NCBI RefSeq assembly: GCF_044901685.1
Contig: NZ_JBJDPS010000023.1
Span: 21,771-85,770, forward strand
From: Micromonospora_G sp044901685
GTDB taxonomy: Bacteria; Actinomycetota; Actinomycetes; Mycobacteriales; Micromonosporaceae
Direction of reading: 5' to 3'
Length of the DNA: 64,000 bases
A model generated the notes under the pieces. That model saw nothing but the letters and a program-made list of their open reading frames with translations. It did not search any database and had not been told where the DNA came from. Positions 1 through 8,529 of the stretch are shown one piece after another; within the stretch, counting starts at the first letter, position 1; each line of letters starts with the position of its first letter. The position numbers and the translations under genes were made by a program.

Positions 1-195
1 GCGCTCGGCGAGGTGGCCACGCGCGACTTCCTCCGGTCGGAGCTCGGCCGCCTGGCCGAGGAGTTGGACGAGCACGCGCACCGCCGGCAGCGGTTGGAGC
101 AGCGGCAGTACCGCAAGGACCGGCAACAGCACTCGGGCCGACCGGTGCCGGCCGAGCGCATCGAGGAGCCGCTCGACGAGCTGGACGCCGACTGA
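1..195 (+). CDS. DUF1003 family protein, C-terminal fragment
   Basis: The window opens inside this gene; only the last 64 codons are present, ending in TGA at 193-195. The visible protein reads ALGEVATRDFLRSELGRLAEEL and continues as a charged, Arg/Gln/Glu-rich helical tail. The phrase 'LGEVATRD(F/Y)LR' is how I remember the cytoplasmic C-terminus of actinobacterial DUF1003 membrane proteins, whose two membrane segments would lie upstream, outside the window. Function of that family is unknown. In related genomes the gene often sits beside a CBS-domain magnesium transporter and mrp, which fits mrp following here. Any ATG or GTG inside this fragment is internal. Confidence 0.6.
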   Translation, partial: ALGEVATRDFLRSELGRLAEELDEHAHRRQRLEQRQYRKDRQQHSGRPVPAERIEEPLDELDAD

Positions 196-596
196 CCGCC
201 CCGTCGGGACCGGCCGCCGGGATTAGCCACCAGGATTAGTTGCCGGGACCAGCCGTCGGGGCGGCGTGGCCGTTCGGGAGACGCCGCCGCCGCGTTCGCC
301 CCGGCCGGGAAGTCGGCGGAGATCGGCCGCGCGGGGCTGGAAATGGAGCCGCGCGCCTCAAGGGGCTAGGCGCGCGGCGTACCGCAACGATCGTTACACC
401 CGGACCGGTACGGCGTCCATCCTCGAATCGGTGCATCCACATCCCTCACCGGGTTCGGCGCGCGCCCGTGCCCGGTTAGGAAGGGCCCCTTCCTATACAA
501 AATGCGATAACAAGGGGCCCTTCCTTACCTGGGTCGGTGACAGTGGGTGGGCGGGAGCGGTACGGGGGGAATGGGGGGCGACGTACGATGGGGGTC
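196..596. other. Intergenic region upstream of mrp
   Basis: About 400 bases without a convincing gene. It carries one copy of the AAGGAAGGGCCCCTT palindrome family (474-529) and, just before mrp, a run of G-rich sequence that provides the ribosome binding site. Short ORFs here have no good start context or recognisable product. Confidence 0.6.
474..529. repeat. Palindromic intergenic repeat, copy 1 (asymmetric form)
   Basis: Left arm TTAGGAAGGGCCCCTT, a spacer of about 20 bases containing CTATACAAAATGCGATAAC, then right arm AAGGGGCCCTTCCTTA. The arms are near-perfect reverse complements. The same arm recurs at 13046-13103, 18698-18758, 58752-58804 and 63885-63908. This copy lies between the DUF1003 gene and mrp, both on the plus strand. 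It would form a strong RNA hairpin and may act as a terminator for the upstream gene. Confidence 0.85.
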
Positions 597-1748
597 ATGT
601 CAGCACCCGTCAGCACCGTCGAGGAAGCGGTCCAGGCCGCCCTGGCCACCGTCGACGACCCGGAGATCCGCCGTCCGATCACGGAGCTCGGCATGGTGCG
701 CTCCGCCGTGGTCGGCCCGGACGGTTTGGTACGCGTCGAACTCCTGCTCACCGTGGCCGGCTGTCCGTTGCGGGACAAGCTGCGTACGGACATCACCTCC
801 GCCGTCGGCGCCGTACCGGGCGTGACCGGGGTGGAGATCGACTTCGGGGTGATGACCCCGGAGCAACGGCAGTCGCTCCAGCAGCGGCTGCGCGGCGGCG
901 GTCCGGCGGCCGAGGAGCCGGTGGTCCCGTTCGCCCAGGCCGGCAGCCGGACCCGGGTGTACGCGGTGGCCAGCGGCAAGGGCGGCGTGGGCAAGTCCAG
1001 CGTCACCGTCAACCTGGCCGCTGCCCTGGCCGCCAAGGGCCTGAACGTCGGTGTGGTCGATGCCGACATCTACGGCCACTCGGTGCCCCGGATGCTCGGC
1101 ACCGAGGCCCGGCCCACCCGGGTCGAGGACATGATCATGCCGCCGCAGGCGCACGGCGTGAAGGTGATCTCGATCGGCATGTTCACCGACGGGAACGCCG
1201 CCGTGGTCTGGCGGGGTCCGATGCTGCACCGGGCGTTGCAGCAGTTCCTGGTCGACGTCTACTGGGGCGACCTGGACGTGCTCCTGCTCGACCTGCCGCC
1301 GGGCACCGGTGACGTGGCCATCTCGCTGGCCCAACTCCTGCCGAACGCCGAGATCCTGGTGGTCACCACGCCGCAGACGGCCGCCGCCGAGGTGGCCGAG
1401 CGGGCCGGGGCGATCGCCCTGCAAACCCACCAGCGTCTGGTCGGCGTGATCGAGAACATGTCCTGGCTGGAGCTGCCCGACGGGTCCCGGATGGAGGTCT
1501 TCGGGTCCGGTGGCGGCACGGCGGTGGCCGAGTCGCTCACCCGGGTGGTCGGTGCGCAGGTTCCGCTGCTGGGTCAGGTCCCGCTCGACACCCGCGTACG
1601 CGAGGCCGGTGACCGGGGCAACCCGATCGTGCTGGCCGAGCCGTCGGCACCCGCCGCGGTGGCGCTCAACGCGGTCGCCGACCGGCTCGCGGTCCGCCGG
1701 GAGTCGCTGATCGGCAAGTCACTGGGACTGCGTCCCGCCGGCCGCTGA
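597..1748 (+). CDS. mrp: Mrp/ApbC family P-loop ATPase, iron-sulfur carrier
   Basis: Cytosolic ATPase predicted to bind and transfer Fe-S clusters. Residues 1-90 form an MIP18/DUF59 domain (AVQAALATVDDPEIRRPITE, with Cys in TVAGCPLRD). The ParA/MinD-like ATPase domain follows, with deviant Walker A SGKGGVGKSS at about 126-135, then VDADIYGHSVPRMLG and LLLDLPPGTGD. After ENMS, where many Mrp proteins have a CxxC pair, this one reads WLELPDGSRMEVFG with no cysteines. I chose ATG 597 (MSAPVSTVEE); ATG 588, nine bases upstream and in frame, is also possible. Length (383 aa) is normal. It converges on tatB across a hairpin. Confidence 0.93.
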   Translation: MSAPVSTVEEAVQAALATVDDPEIRRPITELGMVRSAVVGPDGLVRVELLLTVAGCPLRDKLRTDITSAVGAVPGVTGVEIDFGVMTPEQRQSLQQRLRGGGPAAEEPVVPFAQAGSRTRVYAVASGKGGVGKSSVTVNLAAALAAKGLNVGVVDADIYGHSVPRMLGTEARPTRVEDMIMPPQAHGVKVISIGMFTDGNAAVVWRGPMLHRALQQFLVDVYWGDLDVLLLDLPPGTGDVAISLAQLLPNAEILVVTTPQTAAAEVAERAGAIALQTHQRLVGVIENMSWLELPDGSRMEVFGSGGGTAVAESLTRVVGAQVPLLGQVPLDTRVREAGDRGNPIVLAEPSAPAAVALNAVADRLAVRRESLIGKSLGLRPAGR

Positions 1749-1808
1749 CCGGTCAACCCCGCGCCACGCGGACCGGTCAACGCAACTCACCCCCGCACCA
1801 CGACACCA

Positions 1809-1845
1809 CGGTCCCGTCCGCCGGCCGCACCGGCGAGCGGGACCG
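1809..1845. terminator. Hairpin between convergent mrp and tatB
   Basis: Arms CGGTCCCG and CGGGACCG enclose inner arms CGCCGG and CCGGCG with a 5-base loop. The two stems are separated by a 2-base internal mismatch. It sits between two convergent genes, so a bidirectional terminator is the simplest reading; there is no U-tract. Confidence 0.6.
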
Positions 1846-1875
1846 CTGTCGTTCGGCGGTTTTGACGTACGGGGA

Positions 1876-2337
1876 TCAGGTCGCGTCGTCGTACGAGCGC
1901 GGCTGCGCGGTGGCCGAGGGGGTGCCGGCAGCGGGGCCGGTGGCGGCCGGCGCGGTGGTGTCGGCACCACTCGCGGTCGCCGCCCGGGAGCCGGAGCGCA
2001 GGTCGGTCGCCGAGGCGACGTCCTTCAGCTCGTCGTGTACGCCGCTGAGGTCGGACTTCACGTTCTCGTAGAGCCCCTGCAACGGCTTGCGGAGCGCCGC
2101 CTCGTCGTCCTCGCTGAGCAGGTGCTTGCGGATGAACGCCTTCGGGTGCAGATCCTCGAGCTGAATGTCGGTGCCCAGCTCACGGCTCAGGTCACCGGTC
2201 GCGTTGCTGGCCATCTGGCGCAGGTTGCGCAACATTCGCAGGCCATCGTTGATCACATTCGGCAGCTTGTCACCGAAGATCAGCAGCGCGAGGAGCAACA
2301 GCGCGCCGATCTCCCACCAGTTCAGGTTGTCGAACAC
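1876..2337 (-). CDS. tatB: Sec-independent protein translocase subunit TatB
   Basis: Component of the twin-arginine translocase, which exports folded proteins. Translation begins MFDNLNWWEIGALLLLALLIFGDKLP: a short N-terminal membrane helix followed by the conserved F-G-(D)-x-LP hinge, then an amphipathic helix (VINDGLRMLRNLRQM). A charged middle and an Ala/Thr-rich low-complexity tail complete the 153 aa, a usual TatB length and longer than TatA. The start is GTG preceded by GAGGAGG. It lies 75 bases downstream of htrA on the same strand, so the two are probably co-transcribed, as in mycobacteria where htrA and tatB are also neighbours. Confidence 0.92.
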   Translation of the reverse strand: MFDNLNWWEIGALLLLALLIFGDKLPNVINDGLRMLRNLRQMASNATGDLSRELGTDIQLEDLHPKAFIRKHLLSEDDEAALRKPLQGLYENVKSDLSGVHDELKDVASATDLRSGSRAATASGADTTAPAATGPAAGTPSATAQPRSYDDAT

Positions 2338-2412
2338 CCCGCTGCCTCCTCGTGCCGGTCCCCGGCAAGACTACGCACGCCAGGGCCGGATCCGGCAGGG
2401 GGTTCGGGAGAC

Positions 2413-3738
2413 CTACTTCGCATCCGCCGCAAGGGTCACCGAGGCTTTCTGCCGATCGGTGCCGCGCCGGTACTCGACGGTCACTACCGAACCCGGCGCG
2501 TATTTGCGGACCAACGCGATCAAATCAGTTGGTTCCTCCAGCACCCGGCCGTCCAGCCGGAGCAGCACGTCACCGGTCCGCAGACCGGCACCGGCCGCCG
2601 GCCCGGCCGGGTCGACGGCGGCGATCCGTACGCCGCCCTCCGCGCCGGCCCCAGCGCCGCCGACCTGGGCACCGATCACCGTACGGCGCGCCTTGCCGGT
2701 GTCGATGATCTCCTGTGCGACTCGCTTCGCCTGGTTGATCGGGATGGCGAAGGCAAGACCGATGTTGCCCGCCGCCGACTCGTCCACCGCCAACGACTTG
2801 ATCACCGAGTTCACGCCGATCACCCGGCCCGCGCCGTCCACCAGCGGGCCGCCGGAATTGCCCTGGTTGACCGCCGCGTCGGTCTGGATCGCCGCGTAAT
2901 ACCGCACCTGCCCGCCCGGCTCACCGGCGCTGATCGTCCGGTCCAGGGCGCTCACGATGCCCGCCGTCACGGTGTTGGCCAGGGCCAACGGCGTCCCGAA
3001 GGCCAGCACCGGGTCACCGACCGCGATCGACTCGGAGTCGCCGAACTCGACCGGCGTCAGACCGGACCGGGAGACCTTGATCACCGCGAGGTCGGACTCC
3101 GGGTCCTTGCCGACCACGGTGGCGGACTCCACCGAGCCGTCGTTGAAGGCCACGGTCGCGCGTCCGCTGCTCGCCTCCACCACGTGGTCGTTGGTGATCA
3201 CGTAACCGTCGGCGGTCACCACGAAGCCGGAGCCGACGCTCGAACCGCCGCCGCCGTTGACCCGTACGGTCACCACGCTGGGCGCCAGCCGCTGGGCCAC
3301 CCCGGCCAGGGTGTCCGGCCGGCGCTGCTGCATCGGCGCCGGCTCACCGCCCTGAGCGCCCAACACCGTGCCGCCGCCAGCCCCGCCCCGGGCGGCGAAG
3401 GCAAACCCGAGCGCACCGCCGAGGGCACCGGCCAGCAGCGCGGTGACGAGCGTGACCAGGAAGATCGGACCGGTGGCACGGGGCCGAGGGACATCCGGGT
3501 CGGTGACCGGCTCCGGCAACATGGAAACGGCCAGCGGCGGCGCCTTCACCACCACCTCGGTGTACGTCCCCGGGTTGCGCCACGGGTCGTGCAACGCGTC
3601 GGACCACCAGGCGGAGGGTGCCGCGCCTCCGATGCCGCCAGGTCCCGCTGACGGGCCTACCGACGGACCCGGGGCCGGCGGCACGTGTGCCGTCGCCGGG
3701 GTTCCGTCGGGCTGGCGCCAGTTCCAGCCGTCGGTCAC
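2413..3738 (-). CDS. htrA: HtrA/DegP-like membrane-anchored serine protease with PDZ domain
   Basis: Envelope quality-control protease. About 90 cytoplasmic, Pro/Gly-rich residues precede one membrane helix (about 91-117, PIFLVTLVTALLAGALGGAL). The trypsin-like domain follows, with a complete triad: His185 in ITNDHVV, Asp216 in SDLAVIKV and Ser295 in GNSGGPL. A C-terminal PDZ domain covers roughly 350-441 (IAAVDPAGPAAGAGLRTGDVLLRLDG). The start is GTG with GGGAGGG eight bases upstream. In mycobacteria sigE and rseA lie between the methyltransferase and this protease; here only about 245 non-coding bases separate the divergent methyltransferase and htrA. Confidence 0.93.
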   Translation of the reverse strand: MTDGWNWRQPDGTPATAHVPPAPGPSVGPSAGPGGIGGAAPSAWWSDALHDPWRNPGTYTEVVVKAPPLAVSMLPEPVTDPDVPRPRATGPIFLVTLVTALLAGALGGALGFAFAARGGAGGGTVLGAQGGEPAPMQQRRPDTLAGVAQRLAPSVVTVRVNGGGGSSVGSGFVVTADGYVITNDHVVEASSGRATVAFNDGSVESATVVGKDPESDLAVIKVSRSGLTPVEFGDSESIAVGDPVLAFGTPLALANTVTAGIVSALDRTISAGEPGGQVRYYAAIQTDAAVNQGNSGGPLVDGAGRVIGVNSVIKSLAVDESAAGNIGLAFAIPINQAKRVAQEIIDTGKARRTVIGAQVGGAGAGAEGGVRIAAVDPAGPAAGAGLRTGDVLLRLDGRVLEEPTDLIALVRKYAPGSVVTVEYRRGTDRQKASVTLAADAK

Positions 3739-3983
3739 GTTCGGTGCCCTCCCAGTCCGTCCCGAAAACCGCCCGCCGCCGACGACGGCATGAACCGTCC
3801 TCCGGTCGGGCGCGCGGATTTCCGCCTCCAGGATTGCACGGATAGCCGAAGAGCATTCAGTGGTTGGGTCCGGCGTGGACGCGGAACCGGTGGGACGGGT
3901 GTCGATCGGCTAGCCACGCCCTTAGGCTCATACCGCAACCGCCCCTGTCCAACCTCGCCGCTCAGCGGAGGTGCCCCATCGCC

Positions 3984-4634
3984 ATGGTCGATCGGTCAGT
4001 CGTCACGATGACCGCCCAGACACTCGGATTCGCCGAGGGGTACGTGGCCGAGGACCTCGTCCTGCAAACCGCCCGCAGTCTGGCCCGGGAGGTCGGGCTG
4101 CCCGCCATCACGCCCGGTGCCGGTGCCGCGCTGCGACTGCTCGCCGCCGCCGGCAGCGCCCGTTCGGTGGTGGAGATCGGCACCGGCACCGGCGTCAGTG
4201 GGCTCTGGCTGCTGCGCGGAATGCGGCCGGACGGCGTACTCACCACCATCGACGTCGAGGTCGAGCACCAACGCATGGCCCGGCGCATCTTCCAGGAGGC
4301 CGGGTTCCCGGCTGGACGTACCCGGATCATCACCGGCCGGGCGCTCGACGTCCTGCCGCGACTGGCGGACGGTGTCTACGACCTGGTCTTCGCCGACGCG
4401 GACGCGACCGAGTACAGCGCGTGCGTGGAGGCCGCGCTTCGGCTGCTCCGTCCGGGCGGCGCGCTCGTGCTGCACGGCGCGCTGGCCGGCGGGCGGATCG
4501 GTGATCCCGCCGCCCGGGACCTGACCACGGTCACCGTCCGCGAGATAGTCAAGGCGGTACGCGAGTCCGACGACTGGATTCCCGCCCTGCTCCCGGCCGG
4601 CGAGGGCCTGTTGGCGGCGATCAAGCGGGGCTGA
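3984..4634 (+). CDS. SAM-dependent O-methyltransferase (Rv1220c-like)
   Basis: Class I methyltransferase of the O-methyltransferase 3 family. The SAM-binding motif I is VVEIGTGTGVSGLWLLRGM; the acidic strand-2 end is TTIDVEVEHQ; motif IV is YDLVFADAD and the post-motif is LRLLRPGGALVLH. The wording closely matches what I recall of mycobacterial Rv1220c, which is also beside the sigE-htrA-tatB cluster. Start ATG 3984 has GGAGG 12 bases upstream; ATG 4008 is an alternative. Substrate is unknown. It is divergent from htrA and converges closely on the MBL hydrolase (9-base gap). Confidence 0.87.
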   Translation: MVDRSVVTMTAQTLGFAEGYVAEDLVLQTARSLAREVGLPAITPGAGAALRLLAAAGSARSVVEIGTGTGVSGLWLLRGMRPDGVLTTIDVEVEHQRMARRIFQEAGFPAGRTRIITGRALDVLPRLADGVYDLVFADADATEYSACVEAALRLLRPGGALVLHGALAGGRIGDPAARDLTTVTVREIVKAVRESDDWIPALLPAGEGLLAAIKRG

Positions 4635-4643
4635 GGCCGGGCG

Positions 4644-5486
4644 CTATCCCTTCACCGCCTGCGCGGAGTCCCACAGCACGCCCCGGTTCACCCGGTCGGG
4701 ATGACGCGCGAGCATCGCCTCGTAGAGCTCGACCGCGCTGCCCGTCCGCGCGGTCTCGTTCTGGAAGTCCCGGATGTAGTCGCGGGTCCGGTCGATGTTC
4801 TGCGGACCGTCGTCGGTGCCGTCGCGCTTGTGGCCGGCGACCACGTTTTCCGGGTGCAGCGACTCGACGGTGTCCAGGGCGTCGAGCCACGCCTCGGCAC
4901 CGCCGCCGGTGGACTCGGCGAGGTGCGGGTGGACGTCGTTGTAGACCGAGTCACCGGCGACGACCAGCCCGATCGACGGTACGTAGAGGGCCGTGGTGTC
5001 GTCGGTGTCGCTGTGGCCGAGTTCGACCGCGACCAGCCGCTCGCCCTCCAGCAGCAGCGCGTGGTCCGACATCGGTTCGGCGACCACCAACCGCTCGGGA
5101 AGCTGGTCCGGGAAACGCGGCCGCCAGTAGCCGTCGAGCTGTTGCGGCGCGCACTGCACGCGCATCCGCCGCACCACCCGGACGGTTGCCACCATCTTGG
5201 CCTCGGGGAAGCGGTCCAGGACGACCGAGGCACCGAAGAAGTGGTCACCGTGACCGTGGGTGATGTAGATCGTGGTCAAATTCTTCCCGCTGGCCGCCAC
5301 CCACTCGGCCAGGTCCCGCGCCTCGTCTGCCGTCATCAGCGCGTCGACCAGGATCGCGTCCCGCTCTCCGTGGACCAGGGTGGCGGTGGTGGGCGACCAG
5401 TTCCGCACCTTCTCACCCGGCGCCAAACTGTCGGAGACGACCGGCTTCGGCGGCGCGACGAAGGTCGAGTATCCAAGCGATGGCAT
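4644..5486 (-). CDS. MBL-fold metallo-hydrolase
   Basis: Metallo-beta-lactamase fold enzyme, 280 aa. The zinc motif HGHGDH is at residues 77-82, with further ligands likely at GHSDTDDTT, the Asp in VVAGDSVYND and His in VVAGHKRDG. The C-terminal part (DIRTRDYIRDFQNETAR-like helices) resembles the single-domain hydrolases often described as SoxH or quorum-quenching-like, but the substrate cannot be read from sequence. I chose ATG 5486 (MPSLGYSTF) because GGGGGGA lies just upstream and longer versions add a low-quality Arg-rich leader. It follows pepA on the same strand after 146 bases. Confidence 0.85.
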   Translation of the reverse strand: MPSLGYSTFVAPPKPVVSDSLAPGEKVRNWSPTTATLVHGERDAILVDALMTADEARDLAEWVAASGKNLTTIYITHGHGDHFFGASVVLDRFPEAKMVATVRVVRRMRVQCAPQQLDGYWRPRFPDQLPERLVVAEPMSDHALLLEGERLVAVELGHSDTDDTTALYVPSIGLVVAGDSVYNDVHPHLAESTGGGAEAWLDALDTVESLHPENVVAGHKRDGTDDGPQNIDRTRDYIRDFQNETARTGSAVELYEAMLARHPDRVNRGVLWDSAQAVKG

Positions 5487-5632
5487 CTTCCAGTCCCCCC
5501 GGTTGTCCCGCCGCTGCGGCGCCGAAGCCGACCCACCACCACACATAACCACCCGTGACGGGTTCCTCGTGGCGCAACGGGACACACCAGGCGGATAACC
5601 GGCCGCCCTCCGGTCCTGGCCGGGTTTGCCGG

Positions 5633-7192
5633 CTAGGCCAGGCCGCCCAGCCAGCGCAGCAGCGTCCGGACGCCGTAGCCGGTGGCCCCCTTGGCCAGCA
5701 CGCCGTCGTTCCCCTCGGCCCACGACGGCGCGGACATGTCGATGTGCACCCAGCGGTCGCGCAACGCCCCGGTGAACTCGCGCAGGAAGAGCGCGGCGGT
5801 CACCGAGCCGGCACCGGTGGCCGGCGCGCTGTAGAGGTCGGCGATGTCGCTGCCGAGGTACTCGACGTAGTCGTTCGGCAGTGGCATCCGCCAGGCCAGC
5901 TCACCGGCCTGCCGACCGGCGTCGATCAACGCCTCGGCCAGCTCGTCGTTGTCGCTGTAGAGGGCGCCGTGCCGCTTGCCGAGCGCCACCGCGTTGGCGC
6001 CGGTGAGGGTGGCGACGTCGACCAGCAGGTCCGGCGCCAGCCGTTCCACCGCGTACGCGAGCGCGTCGGCGAGCACCAACCGTCCCTCCGCGTCGGAGTT
6101 GGTCGTCTCGCTGGTGAGCCCGCCGTAGTGCGTCACCACGTCACCGGGGCGGAACGCCGAGCCGCTGACCATGTTCTCGGCCAGCGGGGCCAGGGCGGTG
6201 ATCCGCACCGGCAGGCGCAGGGCGGCGGCCCCGATGGTGGTGGCGAGGACGGCGGCGGCACCGGCCATGTCCTTGCGCATCAGCTTCATCGCCTCGCGCG
6301 GCTTGATCGAGATGCCGCCGGTGTCGAAGGTGATGCCCTTGCCCACCAGCACCACGTGGGTACGCGCGTCGGCCGGTTGCCAGGTCAGTTCGACCAGGCG
6401 CGGACCGGTGGCCGAGCCCGCCCCGACGGCCAGGATGCCGCCGAAGCCCTCGGCGGCCAGTTCGGCCGGCTCGCGGACCCGGACGGTCAGCTCGGGGTGC
6501 TCCGCCGCCAGGGCCACCACCTGGTCGGCGAGCCACCCGGGCGACTTCACCGAGGAGGGCGTGTTGGTCAGGTCACGGGCGAGGCGGGTGGTCCGGGCGG
6601 TCACCTCGGCGGCGACCAGGGCGGTCCGGTGAGCTTCCGGGTCGGCGACCGCGACCAGCACCTCACCGAGCGTGCCGGCCTCGTCGCCGGCCCCGGACGG
6701 GTCGGGTAGCCGGAACCGGTACGAGGCGAGCCAGAGCCCCTCGGCCAGCCCCCGTACCGCCTCGGCGGTGACATCGGAGGGCATCGCTATAGTGATCGAA
6801 GTCTCACGGGCGGCGGCGCGGGCGATTGCCGCTCCGGCACTGCGCCAGCCGCTCTCGTCCCCGCTGCCCACACCGGCCAACAGCAGCCGGGCGGGCTCGC
6901 GCAGCGGTCGGACCGAGAGGTGGGTGGACCCGGCGGAGCCGGTCAGCTCGACCAGCGGCAGCAGCGCGGTGGCCTCGGCGACCAGGTCGGCCGGTACCGC
7001 CAGGGTGGTCGGCGCCAGCTCGGCTACCGGGGCGTCGCCGGTGCCGCCCGAGGTGTCGTCGGCGCTACTCAGGGTGGTACCCGGGGCGGTGCCGTTCGGG
7101 TCCGTACCACCGGCGGTCGGGGTGACCGGGCGGACCGGCAGAACGAGGGCGTCGAACCCGGTGGGATCGGCGACGAGACGGATGCTGAGCAC
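5633..7192 (-). CDS. pepA: Leucyl aminopeptidase (M17 family)
   Basis: Cytosolic two-metal exopeptidase that removes N-terminal residues from peptides. The C-terminal catalytic domain carries the metal and bicarbonate site motifs VGKGITFDTGGISIKP and TNSDAEGRLVLADALAY, the family signature. The N-terminal half is the regulatory macro-like domain. Length of 519 aa is typical. I chose GTG 7192 (VLSIRLVADPTGFD) because GGAGG is nine bases upstream; the longer ORF has no such support. Two large hairpins separate it from the DUF3117 gene upstream. Confidence 0.94.
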   Translation of the reverse strand: MLSIRLVADPTGFDALVLPVRPVTPTAGGTDPNGTAPGTTLSSADDTSGGTGDAPVAELAPTTLAVPADLVAEATALLPLVELTGSAGSTHLSVRPLREPARLLLAGVGSGDESGWRSAGAAIARAAARETSITIAMPSDVTAEAVRGLAEGLWLASYRFRLPDPSGAGDEAGTLGEVLVAVADPEAHRTALVAAEVTARTTRLARDLTNTPSSVKSPGWLADQVVALAAEHPELTVRVREPAELAAEGFGGILAVGAGSATGPRLVELTWQPADARTHVVLVGKGITFDTGGISIKPREAMKLMRKDMAGAAAVLATTIGAAALRLPVRITALAPLAENMVSGSAFRPGDVVTHYGGLTSETTNSDAEGRLVLADALAYAVERLAPDLLVDVATLTGANAVALGKRHGALYSDNDELAEALIDAGRQAGELAWRMPLPNDYVEYLGSDIADLYSAPATGAGSVTAALFLREFTGALRDRWVHIDMSAPSWAEGNDGVLAKGATGYGVRTLLRWLGGLA

Positions 7193-7265
7193 GCCGACCG
7201 TACCTCCAGTAGATCTTGACAGGGGTGGGCCGCGCCGCACGGAGCGCGCTCACGGCCGGTATGAC

Positions 7266-7338
7266 GTGCTGGGCCGCCGGCGTGACCGGCGGCCCAGCAC
7301 GGCCGAAGGTCCGGGCACGCGGCGCGCCCGGACCTTCG
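7266..7338. terminator. Tandem strong hairpins after DUF3117 gene
   Basis: Two adjacent perfect inverted repeats. The first has 15-base arms (7266-7280 and 7286-7300, GTGCTGGGCCGCCGG) and a 5-base loop. The second has 13-base arms (7304-7316 and 7326-7338, CGAAGGTCCGGGC) and a 9-base loop. They lie just downstream of the DUF3117 gene and upstream of pepA, so they probably end the DUF3117 transcript. Confidence 0.75.
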
Positions 7339-7347
7339 TCTGGTCAC

Positions 7348-7515
7348 TCAGCCCGCGGCGGCCTTCAGCGCGTCACCGAGCGCGTTGGCCTCGTCTGGAG
7401 TCATCTCGACGACGAGCCGGCCACCACCCTCCAGCGGAACCCGCATGACGATGCCCCGGCCCTCCTTGGTGACTTCCAGCGGACCGTCGCCCGTCCGCGG
7501 CTTCATCGCCGCCAT
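7348..7515 (-). CDS. DUF3117 small conserved protein (Rv1211-like)
   Basis: Only 55 aa: MAAMKPRTGDGPLEVTKEGR continuing to DEANALGDALKAAAG. This is the highly conserved actinobacterial DUF3117 family, function unknown; Rv1211 is the mycobacterial member and lies next to the tag glycosylase gene there too. I chose ATG 7515; the longer ORF upstream has no conserved look. It is followed by two strong hairpins, which suggests a short monocistronic transcript that may be abundant. Confidence 0.9.
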   Translation of the reverse strand: MAAMKPRTGDGPLEVTKEGRGIVMRVPLEGGGRLVVEMTPDEANALGDALKAAAG

Positions 7516-7652
7516 GTTGTCTCCCCTCAGACCTTCACCAGGGTCGGTGGGTTGCCCCACGTCTACTTCGTCGACATCACCGCGCTCACGGCCCGCGGTG
7601 CCGACCAACGATTTTCCCTGATGAACACCGCCGGACCCAAACCGAACCAGCA

Positions 7653-7667
7653 ACGCTGTAACAGCGT
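7653..7667. promoter_or_regulatory. Inverted repeat upstream of paaX
   Basis: ACGCTG-TAA-CAGCGT is a perfect 6+3+6 inverted repeat, 38 bases before the paaX start, in a locally AT-rich patch (TCTAGCATATCTTG) that could be the promoter. PaaX-type repressors often control their own promoter, so this is a candidate operator, but the link is only positional. Confidence 0.35.
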
Positions 7668-7705
7668 CTAGCATATCTTGCGAGAGGCTGTCACAATGTG
7701 CGGTC

Positions 7706-8524
7706 ATGCAGGCACGGTCGGCACTCTTCGACCTGTACGGCGACTATCTGCGCGCCCGGGGTGGCCGCGCACCGGTCGCCGCCCTGGTCAAGCTTCTCGC
7801 ACCGCTCGGGATCGCGCCACCGGCGGTACGGACAGCGGTCTCCCGCATGGTCCGTCAGGGCTGGCTGTATCCGGCCCGGCTCAGCTCCGGTCCCGGCTAC
7901 CTGCTGAGTCCCAAGGCCAACCGACGACTGGACGAGGCAGCAGCTCGAATCTACCGCACCGGCAAGATCGGCTGGGACGGACGGTTCGATCTGATCGTGC
8001 TTCGCCCACCGGCGGCCCGCCGGGACCGGCAACGCCTCGACACCAGCCTCGCCTACCTCGGTTACGGCATGCTCGACGAGCAGACCTGGGTCGCTCCCCG
8101 CCCAGGCGAGGAGGTGGACGCTCTGCTCAGCGAGGCCGGTGTCCGGTTCGAGCGGTTCTCCGCCGCCCACGCCGCCGGCACGCCGGGCGCGATGGGGCTG
8201 GTACGCCAGGCCTGGGACCTCGACGAGATCGGCCAGGCGTACGAGGGATTCGTCACCGAACAGCGGAGCCTGCTCAGCGCGGTGACCGTACGCAGTGGCG
8301 ACGAGGAGGCGTACGCGGCCCGCTTCCGCCTCGTGCACGCCTGGCGTACCTTCCTTTTTCGGGACCCGCAGCTCCCCCCGGCGCTGCTACCGGAACGGTG
8401 GCCCGGCACCAGCGCGGCCGCCTTCTTCGACCGGCACGCCGCCCGCCTCCGTCCCGCCGCCGACCGCTACGTCGAGCACTGTCTCGACGCCAGCGGCAAG
8501 CTCCTCCGACAGAAAGGCCCGTAG
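7706..8524 (+). CDS. paaX: PaaX family transcriptional regulator
   Basis: PaaX proteins are phenylacetyl-CoA-responsive repressors in well-studied bacteria. This 272 aa protein has the expected layout: an N-terminal winged helix (RSALFDLYGDYLRARGGRAPVA.. VRTAVSRMVRQGWL), a central ferredoxin-like region (WDGRFDLIVLRPPA.. RDRQRLDTSLAYLGYG) and the C-terminal PaaX domain (RLVHAWRTFLFRDPQLPPALLPERWPG). ATG 7706 fits family length. The enoyl-CoA hydratase gene starts six bases after its stop, so the two form an operon, consistent with aromatic or fatty acyl-CoA catabolism. No other paa genes are visible. Confidence 0.9.
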   Translation: MQARSALFDLYGDYLRARGGRAPVAALVKLLAPLGIAPPAVRTAVSRMVRQGWLYPARLSSGPGYLLSPKANRRLDEAAARIYRTGKIGWDGRFDLIVLRPPAARRDRQRLDTSLAYLGYGMLDEQTWVAPRPGEEVDALLSEAGVRFERFSAAHAAGTPGAMGLVRQAWDLDEIGQAYEGFVTEQRSLLSAVTVRSGDEEAYAARFRLVHAWRTFLFRDPQLPPALLPERWPGTSAAAFFDRHAARLRPAADRYVEHCLDASGKLLRQKGP

Positions 8525-8529
8525 AGATC

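Noticed and set aside
266..1312. 348-codon ORF overlapping the start of mrp
   Set aside because: It is frame-shifted relative to mrp and is very Arg/Gly-rich; mrp has unmistakable motifs in the other frame.
2035..3651. 538-codon plus-strand ORF
   Set aside because: Antisense shadow of tatB and htrA, which have clear domains, starts and ribosome sites. Long open antisense frames are normal at this GC content.
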